Shown here: piece by piece, positions 24,225 to 37,186 of the stretch
Layout: every line of letters starts with the position of its first letter
Numbering within the stretch: the first letter of the stretch is position 1
Source of the DNA: Scolanthus callimorphus
Taxonomy: Eukaryota; Cnidaria; Anthozoa; Actiniaria; Edwardsiidae
Reading direction: 5' to 3'
Assembly: GCA_033964015.1 (NCBI GenBank)
Contig: CM066913.1
Span: 17,073,854 to 17,137,853 of the forward strand
DNA length: 64,000 bases
Translations under genes and position numbers: made by a program
Notes under the pieces: generated by a model
The model's database searches: none
What the model was told of the DNA's origin: nothing
The model's input: the letters and a program-made list of their open reading frames with translations, nothing else

Positions 24225-24380
24225 AATGGACGATTCCAGCTATAATGAATGTGCGTGACACATGTCGGTAGTTGTGTTACATTTCACAAATCAAGTGCCT
24301 TGTATGGACGTTACATCCTGGTAGTTGTGTTCCATTCTAAAGAAAGTAGAGCGCGCGCGCTTATAGCTGGAATTGACAAT
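24225..24380. mobile_element. TIR/MITE-like element, family 3, copy 1 (downstream of gene A)
   Basis: The left AATGGACGATTCCAGCTATA and right TTATAGCTGGAATTGACAAT are inverted, and a (GC)n run flanks the right arm. The same ends occur at 33543-33709. It would lie in the gene A 3' UTR if the 24521 signal is used. Confidence 0.75.
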
Positions 24381-24520
24381 TAGTCTATATGATGAGTAGG
24401 AATGTAATCAATAGTTTAAAAATTAATGAAAAGTTTTTTAATATGTAGCAAAAAAATTGCAATTGCGCCTTTAAGATACAAAGACATTAGAGTTTTAATA
24501 TTATAATGATAGGGATAGGC

Positions 24521-24530
24521 AATAAATAAA
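24521..24530 (+). promoter_or_regulatory. Candidate polyadenylation signal of gene A
   Basis: Two overlapping AATAAA hexamers lie about 515 bp after the gene A stop. If used, the 3' UTR would include the inverted-repeat element at 24225-24380. No transcript evidence; position and hexamer only. Confidence 0.3.
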
Positions 24531-25225
24531 ATAATTTCAGCTTCAAGAAACACGGAGTTTAGCAACCAATCAGACGAACAGAAAATATGTAGGTGACCGG
24601 CAGGTATTTAGCAAAATCTCCTGTGAAATAGCTCTTCATACCTTAAATGACAACACGCTACTAATGGGCCACGCAAAATGTTTCACCATTCGAACAAAAA
24701 ATGCTAGCTGCATACTAGTTGGCATATAAGCTGCAACCATATTAAAGTATGCGCTAATACCCGCATTACAAACATCCAAACACGCTGAAGCACGCCGTAT
24801 CTGTGGCTACACTAGCCGAGTGAGGCGAACCAAGATGTCTCCAGCAAATGTAGTCTAGTCGAGACATTACACTTGTATTAGCAAACTATGCATCCCAGAA
24901 GTTGAAAGGTCTCGAAAACCTGCAAAAGTACCACCCGGTATCATCTAACCGGCTATTTCATGTTTTGCGTTCAACTCGAAGGAATTGGTGGGACTTTAGA
25001 AGATCGGAACCAGCCCAATTAACACGACGGAAATTTTGCAATCAATGTCGGCCCGCTGAAGTGGCCGAATCCAGCGTTTTGGTTTGATTGACGGCTGAAC
25101 ATCGCCAATCGTCCATCGCAACATTGAATTTTGAGGTCGCGTAGCAATGCATACAGTGGTAATTTGCCGAATTTTGAGATTTGATTCACTCTTTTCTCGG
25201 CATTACATTCATTCAATTGAGAAGT
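24531..25225. other. No supported gene
   Basis: Intergenic AT-rich sequence after gene A, without recognised exons or repeats. Confidence 0.4.
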
Positions 25226-25356
25226 AATATCAAACACTAGATAGTGTTTTTCATTAGGATTTCAAACACTTCGAAGTCGGTAAAAAAAAACTTTTTTCAA
25301 CCCACTTCTCAGTGCTTGACTCCTGATGAAACACGCTCTCTAGTGTTTGATATATA
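25226..25356. mobile_element. Foldback element, family 2, copy 4
   Basis: Begins ATATCAAACACTAGATAGTG and ends CTAGTGTTTGATATATA. The centre is ACTTCGAAGTCGG, an A/T run, then CAACCCACTTCTCAGTG, as in the other copies. Confidence 0.75.
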
Positions 25357-25632
25357 ACATGAGACATTTGACAGACCTAGTTATTTTTAGAATGGTTTTA
25401 CCGCTACTAGTAAAGCTTTGTTTTTCTAGCCAATCAAATTCGTTTTATCAGTAGGTTTAGAGACGCCCGTCATTTACAACCGATATTCATGTGCCAGCAC
25501 TGCAGAATGTTTAGCGATACAAAGATGCTCAATAAAAGCATGTTGTTTTCTGCTATTGTTGCTAATTATTATATCAATTCGTGACCGCAGCGGCATAGAA
25601 ACAGGACTAAATACCAATCTAAAAATAACTAG

Positions 25633-25980
25633 GTCCGCTTTATCAAGAATATATATCTGAGGAACGCCCCTATTTATGAGCCTGTGTATCACATTGATTT
25701 TTATTTATCATTGATAACTTTTGTACTACATTCATAGGATGACATGGAACTTAACCCTGGTCCCTCCTCTAAAAAGAAGTGCGGTTATTAGAAGCAGATC
25801 TCTTCTAAAATTTACTACGATGATCACCCGGTCTCACGAAATAGTTTTGAGCGGACGGTCCAAAATTCGTTGTATGTTAACACGATGTTTGTGGTATGTC
25901 CAAACAGAACCATAAGAGTGTCGCCTAAAAAAAATATGGCCTGCTCAAAACAATGTGTACAAATTCAAACGTACGTGTGA
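25633..25980 (+). pseudogene. Decayed reading frame with a 2A-like motif (probable non-LTR retrotransposon relic)
   Basis: One frame runs 116 codons between TAG 25630-25632 and TGA 25978-25980, with only two internal stops (TAG 25735, TAG 25789). A hydrophobic stretch (DFYLSLITFVLHS) is followed by a stop, then DDMELNPGP at 25738-25764. This fits the 2A ribosome-skipping consensus D-x-E-x-N-P-G-P, which usually follows a leucine-rich stretch. In invertebrates such motifs are known at the N-termini of some non-LTR retrotransposon proteins and some cellular proteins. The downstream part (from KQISSKIYYDDHP to KNMACSKQCV) matches nothing I recognise. No reverse transcriptase motif is visible nearby. 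The stop replacing the expected Gly before the motif shows it is inactive here. Confidence 0.5.
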
Positions 25981-27810
25981 AAATACAGAGTACTAAACGG
26001 CTCGGTCCGAACAGGACAGTTGAGTGTCCCTCACGCTTCCCAGGTCCGAAAAGCCTATTTTGACGGGCTGTTATTATAACCGGAGCCATATCATTGCAGC
26101 CTTTATCTCTTTCTCTGATGTTTTTGTTTCAGTCTGAAGCGAGCTTGATAAAGATTAAACATTATTCTCGTAAGATGGTTCCTACCCTCTGCTTTCGCCG
26201 CGCGCTCTGCTTTGTCTAGCGTAAAACGCGCGCAAACGAGACGGATTAAGATCGGTTATGATGGTATAAATTCTCAAATAAAGATTATAACTTTTACTAG
26301 AAATGGTATGTCTTGATAATGCTTATGACAGATTATCCCTGAATATGGAGTAGTTTTATTTCTTTTAATCTGAAAATGAACTGGGCATGGAAATTCTGTT
26401 TCCGTCGGGTGGGCGTGTAACCAGAGGGGCTTATAGGCGAGAAGCTCTATAGCTAGAATATACGGCTAATAAGCGATATGATCTTCTATAAATTACAGAA
26501 AAGATGTTAGTCAAGAAGGCTGTGACGGATATCTTATTTTCTGAGTTCATGACATAGAATGAGTCGTATCGTCGGCGAACGCAAGTGCTTTCTCAGACTT
26601 CGTGTCGTGCTTGGTAATTTTGCGGAGACATCCAATTTGCGCTGTCTTGAGAATGTAAAACCGGCTGCTGTGTAATATCTTTTGTTTCAAGTTCACAGGC
26701 ATAACGATAGCGTCTAATATGCAAAGAGACCTGACTTACACACCGATCATTATTCAACTATAGTATGAACTTGAGGTTTTTCCAACAAGAAACGAAAGTT
26801 TGCATGTAGAATACTACGACAATTACAAGTGAGTAATTACGCCGAAGGACTAATTATCTGCTGAGCCGCTTAGTGCGTTAATGGCTGTCAATCAAACTGA
26901 AAATCGGGAAAATAATACGTTCCCTTGAAGAGGTAATGCTATAAATCATCAATATCTCACATTTTCATCGTTTCTTGAGCAGATGGGCTCAACGATATAC
27001 TTTAGAAATACTATTAAAAGAAACAAAAAGACAATTCATTACAATTCGTTTAAGCAGAAATCCATTTAACAATTTTTTGACGGGGTTTCAAAAGTCTACA
27101 CCACATACTGCGTCTTGACTGCCAAAAGAACAATGAATGGCAATTATAGAGTTGTATTGCTAATTGATTTGAAGAGATACTCGGTGAGATTAGCATGTAT
27201 ATTAACACATATATTGTCGTTTGTTCTAGCAACCAGTTCCTAAGCTATTATTTACTCATAACACCACACCTTTGGATTATATTGGACGAGCATTTTATCA
27301 ATTGACGTTGGTTTTGGTATTTCAAGGTGAGATAATTTCCCTTATTTTGTTGAAATTTAAGAAAAATACAGAAATTCCTTTGCAATTGTCTTTTAGCAAT
27401 CAAGAAGAATCTTCAATTATTTTCGTAGAGAGAAAGAAAAGTAGGCTACTGGTAGAAAACGGGTATTCTACGTTGTGTTACGATTTACCTACTGCAAATG
27501 AACTTTCGGTGGAACTTTTGATGTAAGCCGATTACCCACTATAATAGTCTATTTATCACTCTTTCTAAAACGCACGACATTTACTTCTTATCGCATCTAA
27601 AGTTTGGAGCCATTTTGCTTAATCACAGTTCGCCTTAAATTGCTCTAATAATCGCCTTTTCTCGTGACCAAAGTTCACATTATCGTATCTCGCAACACGA
27701 CTCCCATTCTTCTTAAATCGTCTTATCACGCGGTGAGTTAATACCCCAAAAGGAATCATATAAGCCTACATTATGTGTATATAACGTAGTGCAATACGAG
27801 GTATTGAACA
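25981..27810. other. No supported gene
   Basis: AT-rich intergenic sequence with short frames only. Confidence 0.4.
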
Positions 27811-28022
27811 GGTAACACTGTATTTGCTTTATCTTTCTTATTGTGCATGTTATGTCCAGTTATAATGAGCGAAAAGATGCAATGAGCAAGTAACGTTTGG
27901 GTTGCTTCACGGTTGTTTCAACAAAATGTTATAAAATAAGACAGTAACATTGTACTTGCCTTTATCTTTTATAAAGCATGTAATGTCCATAATCGGCAAT
28001 ATGAGCGAAAAGATGCAATAAG
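27811..28022. repeat. Two direct copies of a 75-bp segment
   Basis: GTAACACTGTATTTGC to GAGCGAAAAGATGCAATGAG (27811-27885) recurs as GTAACATTGTACTTGC to GAGCGAAAAGATGCAATAAG (27945-28022). It abuts the foldback at 28027. Confidence 0.75.
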
Positions 28023-28026
28023 TATA

Positions 28027-28193
28027 GGAAATCATACGACTTTTCTCGATCAATTTGGAATTTATTTGCACGAGTGGGTTTTTCAAAAAGTATCAAAATT
28101 GCACGAGCCACAGGCGAGTGAAATTTGAGCTTTTTTAAAAACCCACGAGTGTAAATAAATTCCAATTGAACGAGAAAAGTCGTATGATTTCCT
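28027..28193. mobile_element. Foldback element
   Basis: The left arm GGAAATCATACGACTTTTCT and right arm AGAAAAGTCGTATGATTTCC are exact inverse ends. Pairing continues through AATTTATTTGCACGAGTGGG with few mismatches, with a roughly 55-bp loop. Confidence 0.88.
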
Positions 28194-29370
28194 TTTAATA
28201 ATACACCTGAAAAAATTATAAGGAGTCATTCACAAATCTGCTTACAAACTGAACAAGCCGCACGCATTTTTCCTTGATTTAAATCTGGACTGAAAACCTG
28301 ACAGAATTTGAGCATGAACAAAAACAAAAGTTTCCATAATATAGCTCTATGATATCAAAATATTTTGTAATCCTATTAGCATTTCAAAAGAAATTTTTCA
28401 TTTTGTTAACCATTTTTGCACTTTGTTACCTTTTTTGGCACTTTGTTACCTAAAAACTGCACTGCTCTCAGCCAATCAGAATGCAGAAATTTTTTCATGC
28501 GTATTATTAGGAAGATAACTCTGGGTATAGCGTGCTTTAACCAAGAAATTCTGCTTTGGTCTGAAACGGACACTGCGGATGGGGCCAGACAGGGGTTGAA
28601 CCTCAATGCCTCAGGTACCAGAAGGTTGTGTTCGGCTTTTTTGAAGTATTGACAACGAATTCTTGAATGATTTCAGTGTATAAAAGATGATAATTAGACT
28701 CCTAGAAATGAGGCGGGGCAAGGGTTAACTGCGAACCAAACAGCGGTTCAACTTCAACTTGAAGCATGATTCCTTCGGTAATGAACAACAAAGAGAATTG
28801 TTTTCTTTATGAAGACCCAGCACAAATGCCGAACTTCAGTCGAACATCTTCCTGTCGATCTTTTTACGTTGCAAAGGAAGCCGCTTCATTGTGGTTTTAA
28901 AAAACACCTTTCTTGAATTCTGACGTGATGTTATTTTGACGATAAGCAGGTCGTTGAAAAGTCTCGCCTAACTATAAAAATAATTGCTTTCCATAGTTGG
29001 TGCTTGATTTCAGTATGGCCAACTTATTTTGATTATTTTTGAAATTGTATGTGAATTGTTTATATCGGAAAATTGTCTGGAATAAGTCGTTGAGTCAGAT
29101 CGTTGGTTGCACATTTCCATTAGGGTAATTTAGTTTCTTTTTAGAATTAAAAATAACTTTTTAAAATAAAGTGATGTTTTCGCAATATTGAAATACCAGC
29201 ACGTAACCACTTCGATCAATATCTCCTACAAAGCCATCAAACTTATCTCCGTCTTGATAGTTTGAATACATAAAAGCATTCACAGTTCTGACCAAACAAT
29301 GCTCTTTAAGAGCGGGGACTTTTTTCCCAATGGGATAGAGCATATTTCAGATGTGTCGAAAAGGAAACAC
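28194..29370. other. No supported gene
   Basis: AT-rich. A short GCACTTTGTTACCT repeat is at 28419-28452. No exon recognised. Confidence 0.4.
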
Positions 29371-29545
29371 AAAGTAAATACACATAACCAACCAGAAACG
29401 AAACAAATTCAACAGCCAACCAATCAGGAGACAAAGTAAATACACTTAGCCAATCAGAAACGAAACAAATTCAACAGCCAACCCATCAGGAGACAAAGTA
29501 AATACACTAAGCCAATCAGAAACGAAACAGATTCAGTCACCAACC
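29371..29545. repeat. 62-bp tandem repeat, about 3 copies
   Basis: The unit contains AAAGTAAATACAC, AGCCAATCAGAAACG and CAACAGCCAACC, with starts at 29371, 29433 and 29495. Each unit carries CCAAT boxes; no sign that they act as a promoter. Confidence 0.85.
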
Positions 29546-31976
29546 AACCATAGTACGACTAAGGATTAGTCGAGAGTAAAGAATATAAAATATCATCATC
29601 AACATCTTCATCATCATCAAACTGTTACACTTTATGCCTTTTATGACAGTGGAAATTTTAATCATCTACAATCAAAGCTGATATGTATTTCATCGCAATT
29701 GGAATTATTATTATTACAGATCCCTACACGCAGTTCGTATTTTAATGCCGAACGCAAACTACATAAAAAGGAGCAGTTGACTGGGCAATCAAAGAACCGC
29801 CATTTTGTCAGCCTAGAGAAACACCAAGAAAAAGCATCCATTTCCATTGGCTGATTTAGGGGATAAAGTGCAATATTTTCGATTGACTTCGGTAAATTAA
29901 ATTTTGTGCAATATGTTTTTTTTTAATTTCTGAATAATGACATACTTCCATTAAGTAACGGAACATTGCCGGAGACCTGCCAGTCCAAAAGGTATAACGG
30001 TGGAGCTGTATTGTATGCTGCAGATTTTTTTTTTTTTTGCTATTTGAATTCGCTGTTAAAAAAGCCGGAAAGCATATTAAAGACACATGGTCACCGAAAA
30101 CATCAAATCTTCAATTCTAAATACTAAGAATAACATCTCACAATATTAACATCTTACTAGTGAAGAATGCTTTAAACATGATATGGTAAAAATTGGAGGA
30201 CATTTCGATGTAGGATTGAAAAGATATTCGCAGATTATAATAACAGCTTACATGAGGTAATTTGACATTTTTCAAACGCACTAAATTTACAATCTTTATT
30301 CGCTCAAATCTCAGGCAGCCATCCTTCATTGTAATCGCCTGAAATTTTTCCATACTGCTCCCGTTTAACAAAAAGCATTTCGATTTCACAGATTTCAGAG
30401 AATATTTCTGTATTTTGCACAAATAGCTATGTTCTTGATTTTTAGGTGTTCATGATACTTTATACCGTATGTTGGTATCTTGTGTAATATAATAAAGGTT
30501 ACCCATTCCATTTTGCAATTGCTTTCTTCTGCGCTTAATGTTTTTCGATGGCTGTTGTGGTTATTTCTTAACTCGTTGTTTAAAAGTATTTCTCCAACTC
30601 TTAATGTAAAACAACGATGCGGCAAACAAAGAAATGACCCCTAAAAAGCTATGATCAATGTTTCAATTTTCACGGTGGAATGTTTCGAAAGGTTTAGTAG
30701 AAAACGCACGAATCTGAAAAAAATACTTTTATAGGTCATTCCGGATGAAGTTAAAAACCTCTATTCAAATTCCTAGAAATAAAATATGGCTTCATGATTT
30801 CGTAGTAAAAGTTAAGAAGTTAGCCGCCCTCTGAAATTTGCATTAATTCCCGCTGTTGACAGTGTTTCACTGGAGCGACGGCTTAGATAAATGAAAGAGT
30901 GCTTTAATTTCATTTGCATTTCACTGATTATGACTAAAACATATATATTATCTTGATTCCGGTTGCTTATGTATATAAAAATCAACAAAACTTTTCTCTC
31001 AAACTATCGTTACAATGATCTACCTAATGAATTATAAAGTACAGAAAATGAGTTTTAATTGATGGGGGCAACACTGCACGCATTGTCATAGTGTTATGGC
31101 ACCTAGAACAACTTACATCGTGTGGTTTGTAAGAAGACCAGGATTTGAATGAATGTCACTGAAATTTAGCTGTTAGTTTCTGCTACCACAAAGTATATGC
31201 CTAGTTCAAGTCACCGCGACTTTGGCATTAACCCCGTACAGGAGGGAACTACAAGCTGACGTCGGATTGTTCCTCATCTAACGAAGGTGAGTGTAAGTTT
31301 TCTTGACAAAAGTCATGCGTTCAGTAACATATTGAATATAATAGTTAGATTCTTCCTTATGCATTATCGAGAAATGGTAAAAGGCTCAATAACGTTGCGT
31401 TGCGTGCATAATTTAATGGCTCTTGAACTGCACTTAAACTTGCGACGCACATTGCAAAAAAATGTTACTACTATTGATTAAAAAAAAATAGCCGCGAGAT
31501 GTATTTTATTAGCGTTTATGTAGCCTAGTGAGATATTTTAATGTGCCTAAAAACTGATGCCTAAAATTGTTCCGCAAAAAGCCTCACATTCTAGAATTCG
31601 TATCTTGTCAACAGCTGTTTCGATAGCGTTTGTTTAGTGCGCGTAATGGGCGCTGGACCGCGTTTGACTTCTTCACCTTCATTTAACACTTCTCCACGGG
31701 AAATCATTAATACTTAATATAGTAACAAATTGTTACAGCGATAAAATTAAAGTTTTAAAATCAACGAAATGAGAGGTAATTTATCAATATTAATGACTGA
31801 AGCGAGTTAGAGATGAACAGATCTGTTATGGTTGGTCGCAGGAAATTGTACAAATAAGAATATAGTTTCACAATAGCTCGAAGGCTAATCAAAAGTAAGG
31901 GAGAAATTACCCCGAAACTCGTTTTTCCTATCCACTCGATAGGACTGATGATAGCCCAGCTAACTACAGTAAAGAG
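29546..31976. other. No supported gene
   Basis: AT-rich intergenic sequence. Small ATCATC run at 29592-29618 and a T-run near 30026. Confidence 0.4.
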
Positions 31977-32507
31977 TAACCTTTAAAGGAGGGGTGTCAC
32001 ACTCTTTATGTACACTTTCGGTGATGACAAAACATCCTATTTATTAAAAAGTTACTTCTTTTTGCCATAGCCCGCTAGCCCATTCTATAAGCTTTCCAAC
32101 GATATATAGGTTGACATGTTTTGGCTAAACTATGGACGAGTATGATTTTTTTTTCGAGGACGTGCGCGAAGGTTCTCAGTAACCTTAACAGCCAAAAAGC
32201 CAAAATCCTAACGGTAGGCTTCGTGGACCCATTAAAGAGCGGATGGAAACGGTTGCAACATGAGTTTTGGAATCTTGCTGGGATGAACAGTTTTCAAAGT
32301 TTGAGCTTACATCAAAATTTGTATGAAAATCGCGGGTGGTCTTGGCGATATGTACAACTTACCTGCATTGCCAGAACTTCAGCCATTGCTTATTAGGCTA
32401 GTATCAAGTGGAATTATAGCGATTTGGGGACGATTGCATACAAAATTAGAGTTGTATTTACGAATGTATGCAAGTGAGCGTGACACAGCCCCTTTAAATC
32501 ATTTCAC
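31977..32507. mobile_element. Possible TIR element (CCTTTAAAGG / CCCCTTTAAA ends)
   Basis: CTTTAAAGGAGGGGTGTCAC at 31982 is mirrored by GTGACACAGCCCCTTTAAA ending about 32498. Only the ends match. Confidence 0.4.
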
Positions 32508-32791
32508 GTCACCCGCGAAATCTAATATGAATTCTCCTTAACTATAGCAAACCATTTTGCCTATATGATAGATAAGAGGTTTAGTGCTTTTTTCCTCGAC
32601 CTCCTGACTGCTTGAGTTATAAGGAACTGTGGGTTATCTCTATGTTATCTGTAAGTATTGTCCTGTTTCGTGAAACGAAGATTCGAAAATAACAATATAT
32701 CCTCAATCAATCCAATGTTTTTCAAATAATGCGTAATCTTATGTCGGAGATGGCATGACTAGTTTTACGGGAAAACTAGGTGGTCTGCGTC

Positions 32792-33003
32792 GGCGGAGAC
32801 GTGAACATGAACAACAACCAAAGGTTGAGATTTATGTTAAACGCTGTGGAAAAAAGGTGTTTTACTGACGTTTCGAGCGTTAGCCCTTCGTCGGAGCAAA
32901 AAGACGAAGGGCTAACGCTCGAAACGTCAGCAAAACACCATTTTTCCACGGCGTTTAACTTAAATCTCAACCTTTGGTTGTTGTTGTTCATATGTCGGAG
33001 ACG
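32792..33003. mobile_element. Near-perfect foldback, 212 bp
   Basis: The arms meet at CGTCGGAGCAAAAAGACG. GACGAAGGGCTAACGCTCGA on the right pairs with its inverse on the left; outward pairing runs through CAACAACCAAAGGTTGAGAT to GGAGACG. Because it is a palindrome, long frames open on both strands; they are not genes. Confidence 0.92.
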
Positions 33004-33542
33004 GTTTCCGCTGTCTACACTCGTAAACTCTGTTGTCAAAGCTGGGAAAACATTCTTAATCTCTGGGTAGCCATATCCTCTTAATTTATATTTAAAAAAT
33101 ATCATGTGGTTGACGCTATTCTTAATGACAGATAGATAGAGACAGACAGAGATAGACAGCATTGCCTGCGCAATCAAAATTAGGAGAAGAACGAAAAAGA
33201 GATCGTAGGGAACAAACAACAAACAACTGCATTCCAAAAGATAATGCCAAACGGACCAAAAAATATGTTAGATTCGAATCTTTTAAAGTCCAGCATCAGA
33301 ATTAGTTGTGGAATCGAATATTTGTGTTGTCGGGACGTTTACATCTATTACTTATTAGAGCTTGGTTTTTGACGACTCAATCCAAGCAAGTATATAAAAG
33401 TGGTAGGTTTTAGGCCAAAGCTTATATAAAATGGTAAGGTGTTGAGAGGCTTGGCCGAGTATTTACGTACAATTTCCTTGCAGATGGGACCCGTTAACTT
33501 ATTAGACTCAGACGTTTAGTGTACAATATCGATGGAACAATA

Positions 33543-33709
33543 CAATGGGCGATTCCAGCTATAACTGCGCGCGCTCTCCTTTGTTCAGAAGTGCTCAAGC
33601 CGTGTCCCACAACTACCAGAATGCAGCGCGCGCTTTCAGTGTGTTCGACAAATATCCCACATCTACTGACATGCAGCGCGCGTGCGTTATAGCTGGAATC
33701 GTCCATTGC
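33543..33709. mobile_element. TIR/MITE-like element, family 3, copy 2
   Basis: The left CAATGGGCGATTCCAGCTAT and right ATAGCTGGAATCGTCCATTG are inverted, and each arm carries GCGCGCG. An inner pair of direct copies (TCCCACA--TAC-----ATGCAGCGCGCG) is present. Confidence 0.85.
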
Positions 33710-36700
33710 GTCAGGGATGTTGTACACTTGTCTATATTAATAGGATCTGAAAATGCGGCACTCTTTTTAACCACGCTACAGAAAAATGCAGGTAAAATTT
33801 TCTCAGCGCAGGCTGAATCAATAACATCTGGAATATATAACGATTTTCCTGCTCTGTCTGATTGGCTGAACTTTAATCTACGGAGCCATAACCAAAATAA
33901 AACTCATCGTCCAAATAATTTTGCAATCTGTGTATTGAACATTTTCAATGGGTGGCCCTTAAATTGAAAATGTAATGATAAAACAATGTTGCTTTTATTT
34001 CTGTGATAATGACCGACAGCGACAGGGAAAAAAGTCCAATATTTCAATTCCAAATCTATTTCTTTCAAGCGCATCCGTGATAACGCAACGCTAATTAAAA
34101 AAGAAAATGTGTGACATACTTCTTCGCAGACAATGCTCGAGATTTGATACGAAAAAAGGAGCCATTCTTTACTTCTTTGTTCTGCTAAATCTCATCGGAA
34201 AGCACTAAGTTTTGTTTGGATGTCCTAAAATGAACGAGCATAGCTGAATCTATACAAAGCGATTACCGGATGGATGGATGTCCTAAAATGAACGAAGCAT
34301 ATCTGAATCTATACAAAGCGATTACCGGTCATTAATTTGCTGCCACTAACCTCGCTGACAAAAAAACGCTGAGCAAAATTGCTTTGACATAAGCAATTAA
34401 GCGTATTTCATTTCATGTAATCGTTTTTCTCTTAGCGTCCATCAACCATAGGAAAAATAATCATTCATTTTCTGTCAGTCACTTGCACCAACAACGGAGG
34501 GTAAAATAGATAAATTGTCAGCCTTAATGACATCCTTGCCTGCTATTATTGCTCCAGGCTAAAACTATTGTTTGGTTCTCGCCATGACAGAAAACAATAA
34601 TATTTTGGCCTGACAGAGAATTTGCAATTTCATTTGGGCTTTGTTTGTCTACCGCAATTAAAATCTTATTTCCAAAAATTGAAAATCCTCTAGAGTCAAG
34701 TCGGTCACAAGCCGTCACTTTTTCTTTCGATTGAATCGAAAAGGCAAGTGTGCGCGGTGGAAGAAAGAAACAATAACAGCAAAAGGACCAGACGCCGTAC
34801 AGGTATGAGAGTACATTTACGTTTTTTCAAGCCAACACGTCAACAATTGTATTCTCTAAGGAAGGTTTTTATCAATTCCTTAATCCCGTGTGTTATGTCT
34901 GAGCAATATAAACACACTAGCTTGTTGTTTGCTTTGACCTGTTTTCTCTCAACTGACTTGCAAAAATAATTGAATAACAACTCTTTCGAGTTTATCATGA
35001 ATATAACCTATAACATTTAAAGAAATGTAAAAAACCGAATTCCATGTAATACCTGAAAGCGTACGTAACGTTTTTTACTATTCGTGCCCATGCTGAGTAT
35101 TCGTATTTTTCCAAACGAAATGTTCCCTTCCTCCACTTGAATGTATGACTATTCAGACGTGTTCTTTCTGAAGATGATGGTTGTAGCTCCGTTCTCAAGG
35201 TGTACTTTTATTGTCGCTTTGCAGACAGAAATTTCAAAAGGGGATCTTGCCTTTTCCTTGACGCTATAAATTTACAATTAATGCATGCAGAGATGTGTTG
35301 TTTGATTTGTACAAAGATAGAACCATCAATTAATTCAAAACGCCGCCGTTTGGAAAACAACACTTACAACAGCAACAATAACAAGGAAAAAACAGAAAAA
35401 GAAACAACTTCATGCAAAAAGAAACACTTCAAATACGTTTTCAAGGCTCATTTAAATTTCATTCATTATATAGATTCCAATGCGAAGAAAATTAACGGAT
35501 GTTTCAACGTCCTGAAAGCTATTATCCAGTAATTTTGGATGTTTCCCTTCACTATCCCAGCAAATGAGAGCACAGCGGTTCCTAGTGTCGTAGTTAACGA
35601 TGATTTCCTGTAACTACTGCTGATAATAGATATTTTATTATTTATACGCCATGGAGACCGCAAAAGTTGGTTTCGGGTTTTCATAATAATTCCATTCACT
35701 AATCTGGCAAATTTTAAAATATTAGCTGTGCGAATTGAAGGAATAAATTATCGCACGACTTTGCTCCCTAGAATATTTCTAATTTTGGCAAAAGTGCCAC
35801 TAAGTAGCTCCGGTCCTATTAACGCCAAAGCTTTTATGACTGATTACTTTTTACTTTGACTCTAGAATGTTTGGCATACTCTATCCTTTCTGTCGCCAAT
35901 GGCTAAATATCAAACAGCATGTTGCTAAAAATTCCATTTCCTTTCTCGTGTACCTACTTGTCCATATATTTTCTATCATTTTTCATTCAAACATTTTCCA
36001 GCTTCTAATTGGTTGAGCGCCACACCAGCGAAGTCTCGATGTTTTCATGGAGGAAAATGTCCCTCAAGTTTCCTCCTGGCAAAAAGGCCAGCAGATAAAA
36101 TTTTTCCCAGCACTCATACTTACAAAACAGAAATACCTGCAAGCAGGAAAATAAACCGTTTCATGATTTTAAGAAGGGGGTGCTCGTTGTATGATCCCGG
36201 TGTGTTTAAAGGCGAGAGACTTATGCCATCGATGTAGATAAGTTGAAATTGTACGTGTGACGTCACGCACGATTCAGACATTGAATGAGTAATAAAACAA
36301 TTAAATGTTTGAATGAATAATAAAATCAATTAGTTGAATTCATTAATTTATAAATATTCAAATTACCATTTGGCGTATTCGGCGCCATAACCATTCTCGC
36401 ATTTTTTGGATGCCCGGCTTTGGAGGAAATACGTTTTCGATGGAACTGTTTAATTCCTTCATGAAATACTTCTTACTAATAATAATTACTTCTTATATTG
36501 CGCACCTATCTGTATAAATAACGTGCATATTACATTATCTTAAACTATATACAATACTGATAATTAAAATAATTTAAATATCTAATTAATATAAATATAA
36601 ATCGATAATATGGATAAATTGAAAATAAAATATGATACTATTGTTAATACATTTTAGAATTAATTATCTCGTTTAAAATGCCCCAGGCGTTTGAAATAAA

Positions 36701-36761
36701 TTTTAAACATAACAAGTGATGTGTGTACATAGAGTAGCAGAGCAAAATACATTATATAGAG
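33710..36761. other. No supported gene; one short direct duplication
   Basis: GGATGTCCTAAAATGAACGA at 34218 recurs at 34276, a 58-bp unit repeated twice up to 34329. Frames between 34748 and 35532 (64-110 residues) have no motif I recognise. Rest is AT-rich. Confidence 0.4.
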
Positions 36762-36903
36762 GATATTACATGGCCGCGCGGAGATACGAATTTTATCTTC
36801 GAGTGTTGAAAATTTATCTCACGAGTGAGCGCAGCGAACGAGTGAGATAAATTTTTAACACGAGAAGCTAAAATTCGTATCTCCAAGCGGTCATGTAATG
36901 TTC
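36762..36903. mobile_element. Foldback element, family 4, copy 1
   Basis: The left ATTACATGGCCGCGCGGAGA and right CTCCAAGCGGTCATGTAAT are inverted, with AAAATTCGTATC paired and TTTATCTCACGAGTG / CGAGTGAGATAAATT in the stem. A related hairpin is at 61535-61632. Confidence 0.88.
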
Positions 36904-36907
36904 TGTT

Positions 36908-37095
36908 TATTATATAAACATCAATGAAATACCAAATTCAAATTTTATTTGAGTTAAGCTTAAAAATCGAGCATCCAGCAAAGGCAAGTGTGATATTTTC
37001 ACATGTGAAAATAACATGATATTTTCACGTGTGAAGATATCAAGTTTTCGCGCGGAAGATCACCTGGTATTTCATTGGTGTTTATATAATAATAA
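36908..37095. mobile_element. TIR element next to family 4 foldback
   Basis: ATATAAACATCAATGAAATA near the left end is mirrored by TATTTCATTGGTGTTTATAT at the right end. The interior has GATATTTTCACATGTGAAAA and a second GATATTTTCACGTGTGAAGA. Confidence 0.75.
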
Positions 37096-37186
37096 TAAGT
37101 TATTCGAGTGGCAAGTGACAGCAAAAACATAAACGATAGCCTGCCAGTCGGCTCTCCAGTGGGTTTTTTCGGATATTTTGGGTGCT

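Noticed and set aside
32776..33237. 153-codon minus-strand frame as a gene
   Set aside because: Most of it is the palindrome at 32792-33003, which opens frames on both strands; no domain is recognisable.
34748..35532. Two plus-strand frames (73 and 110 codons) as a small gene
   Set aside because: Low-complexity Lys/Asn composition, no signal peptide, no motif and no splice support.
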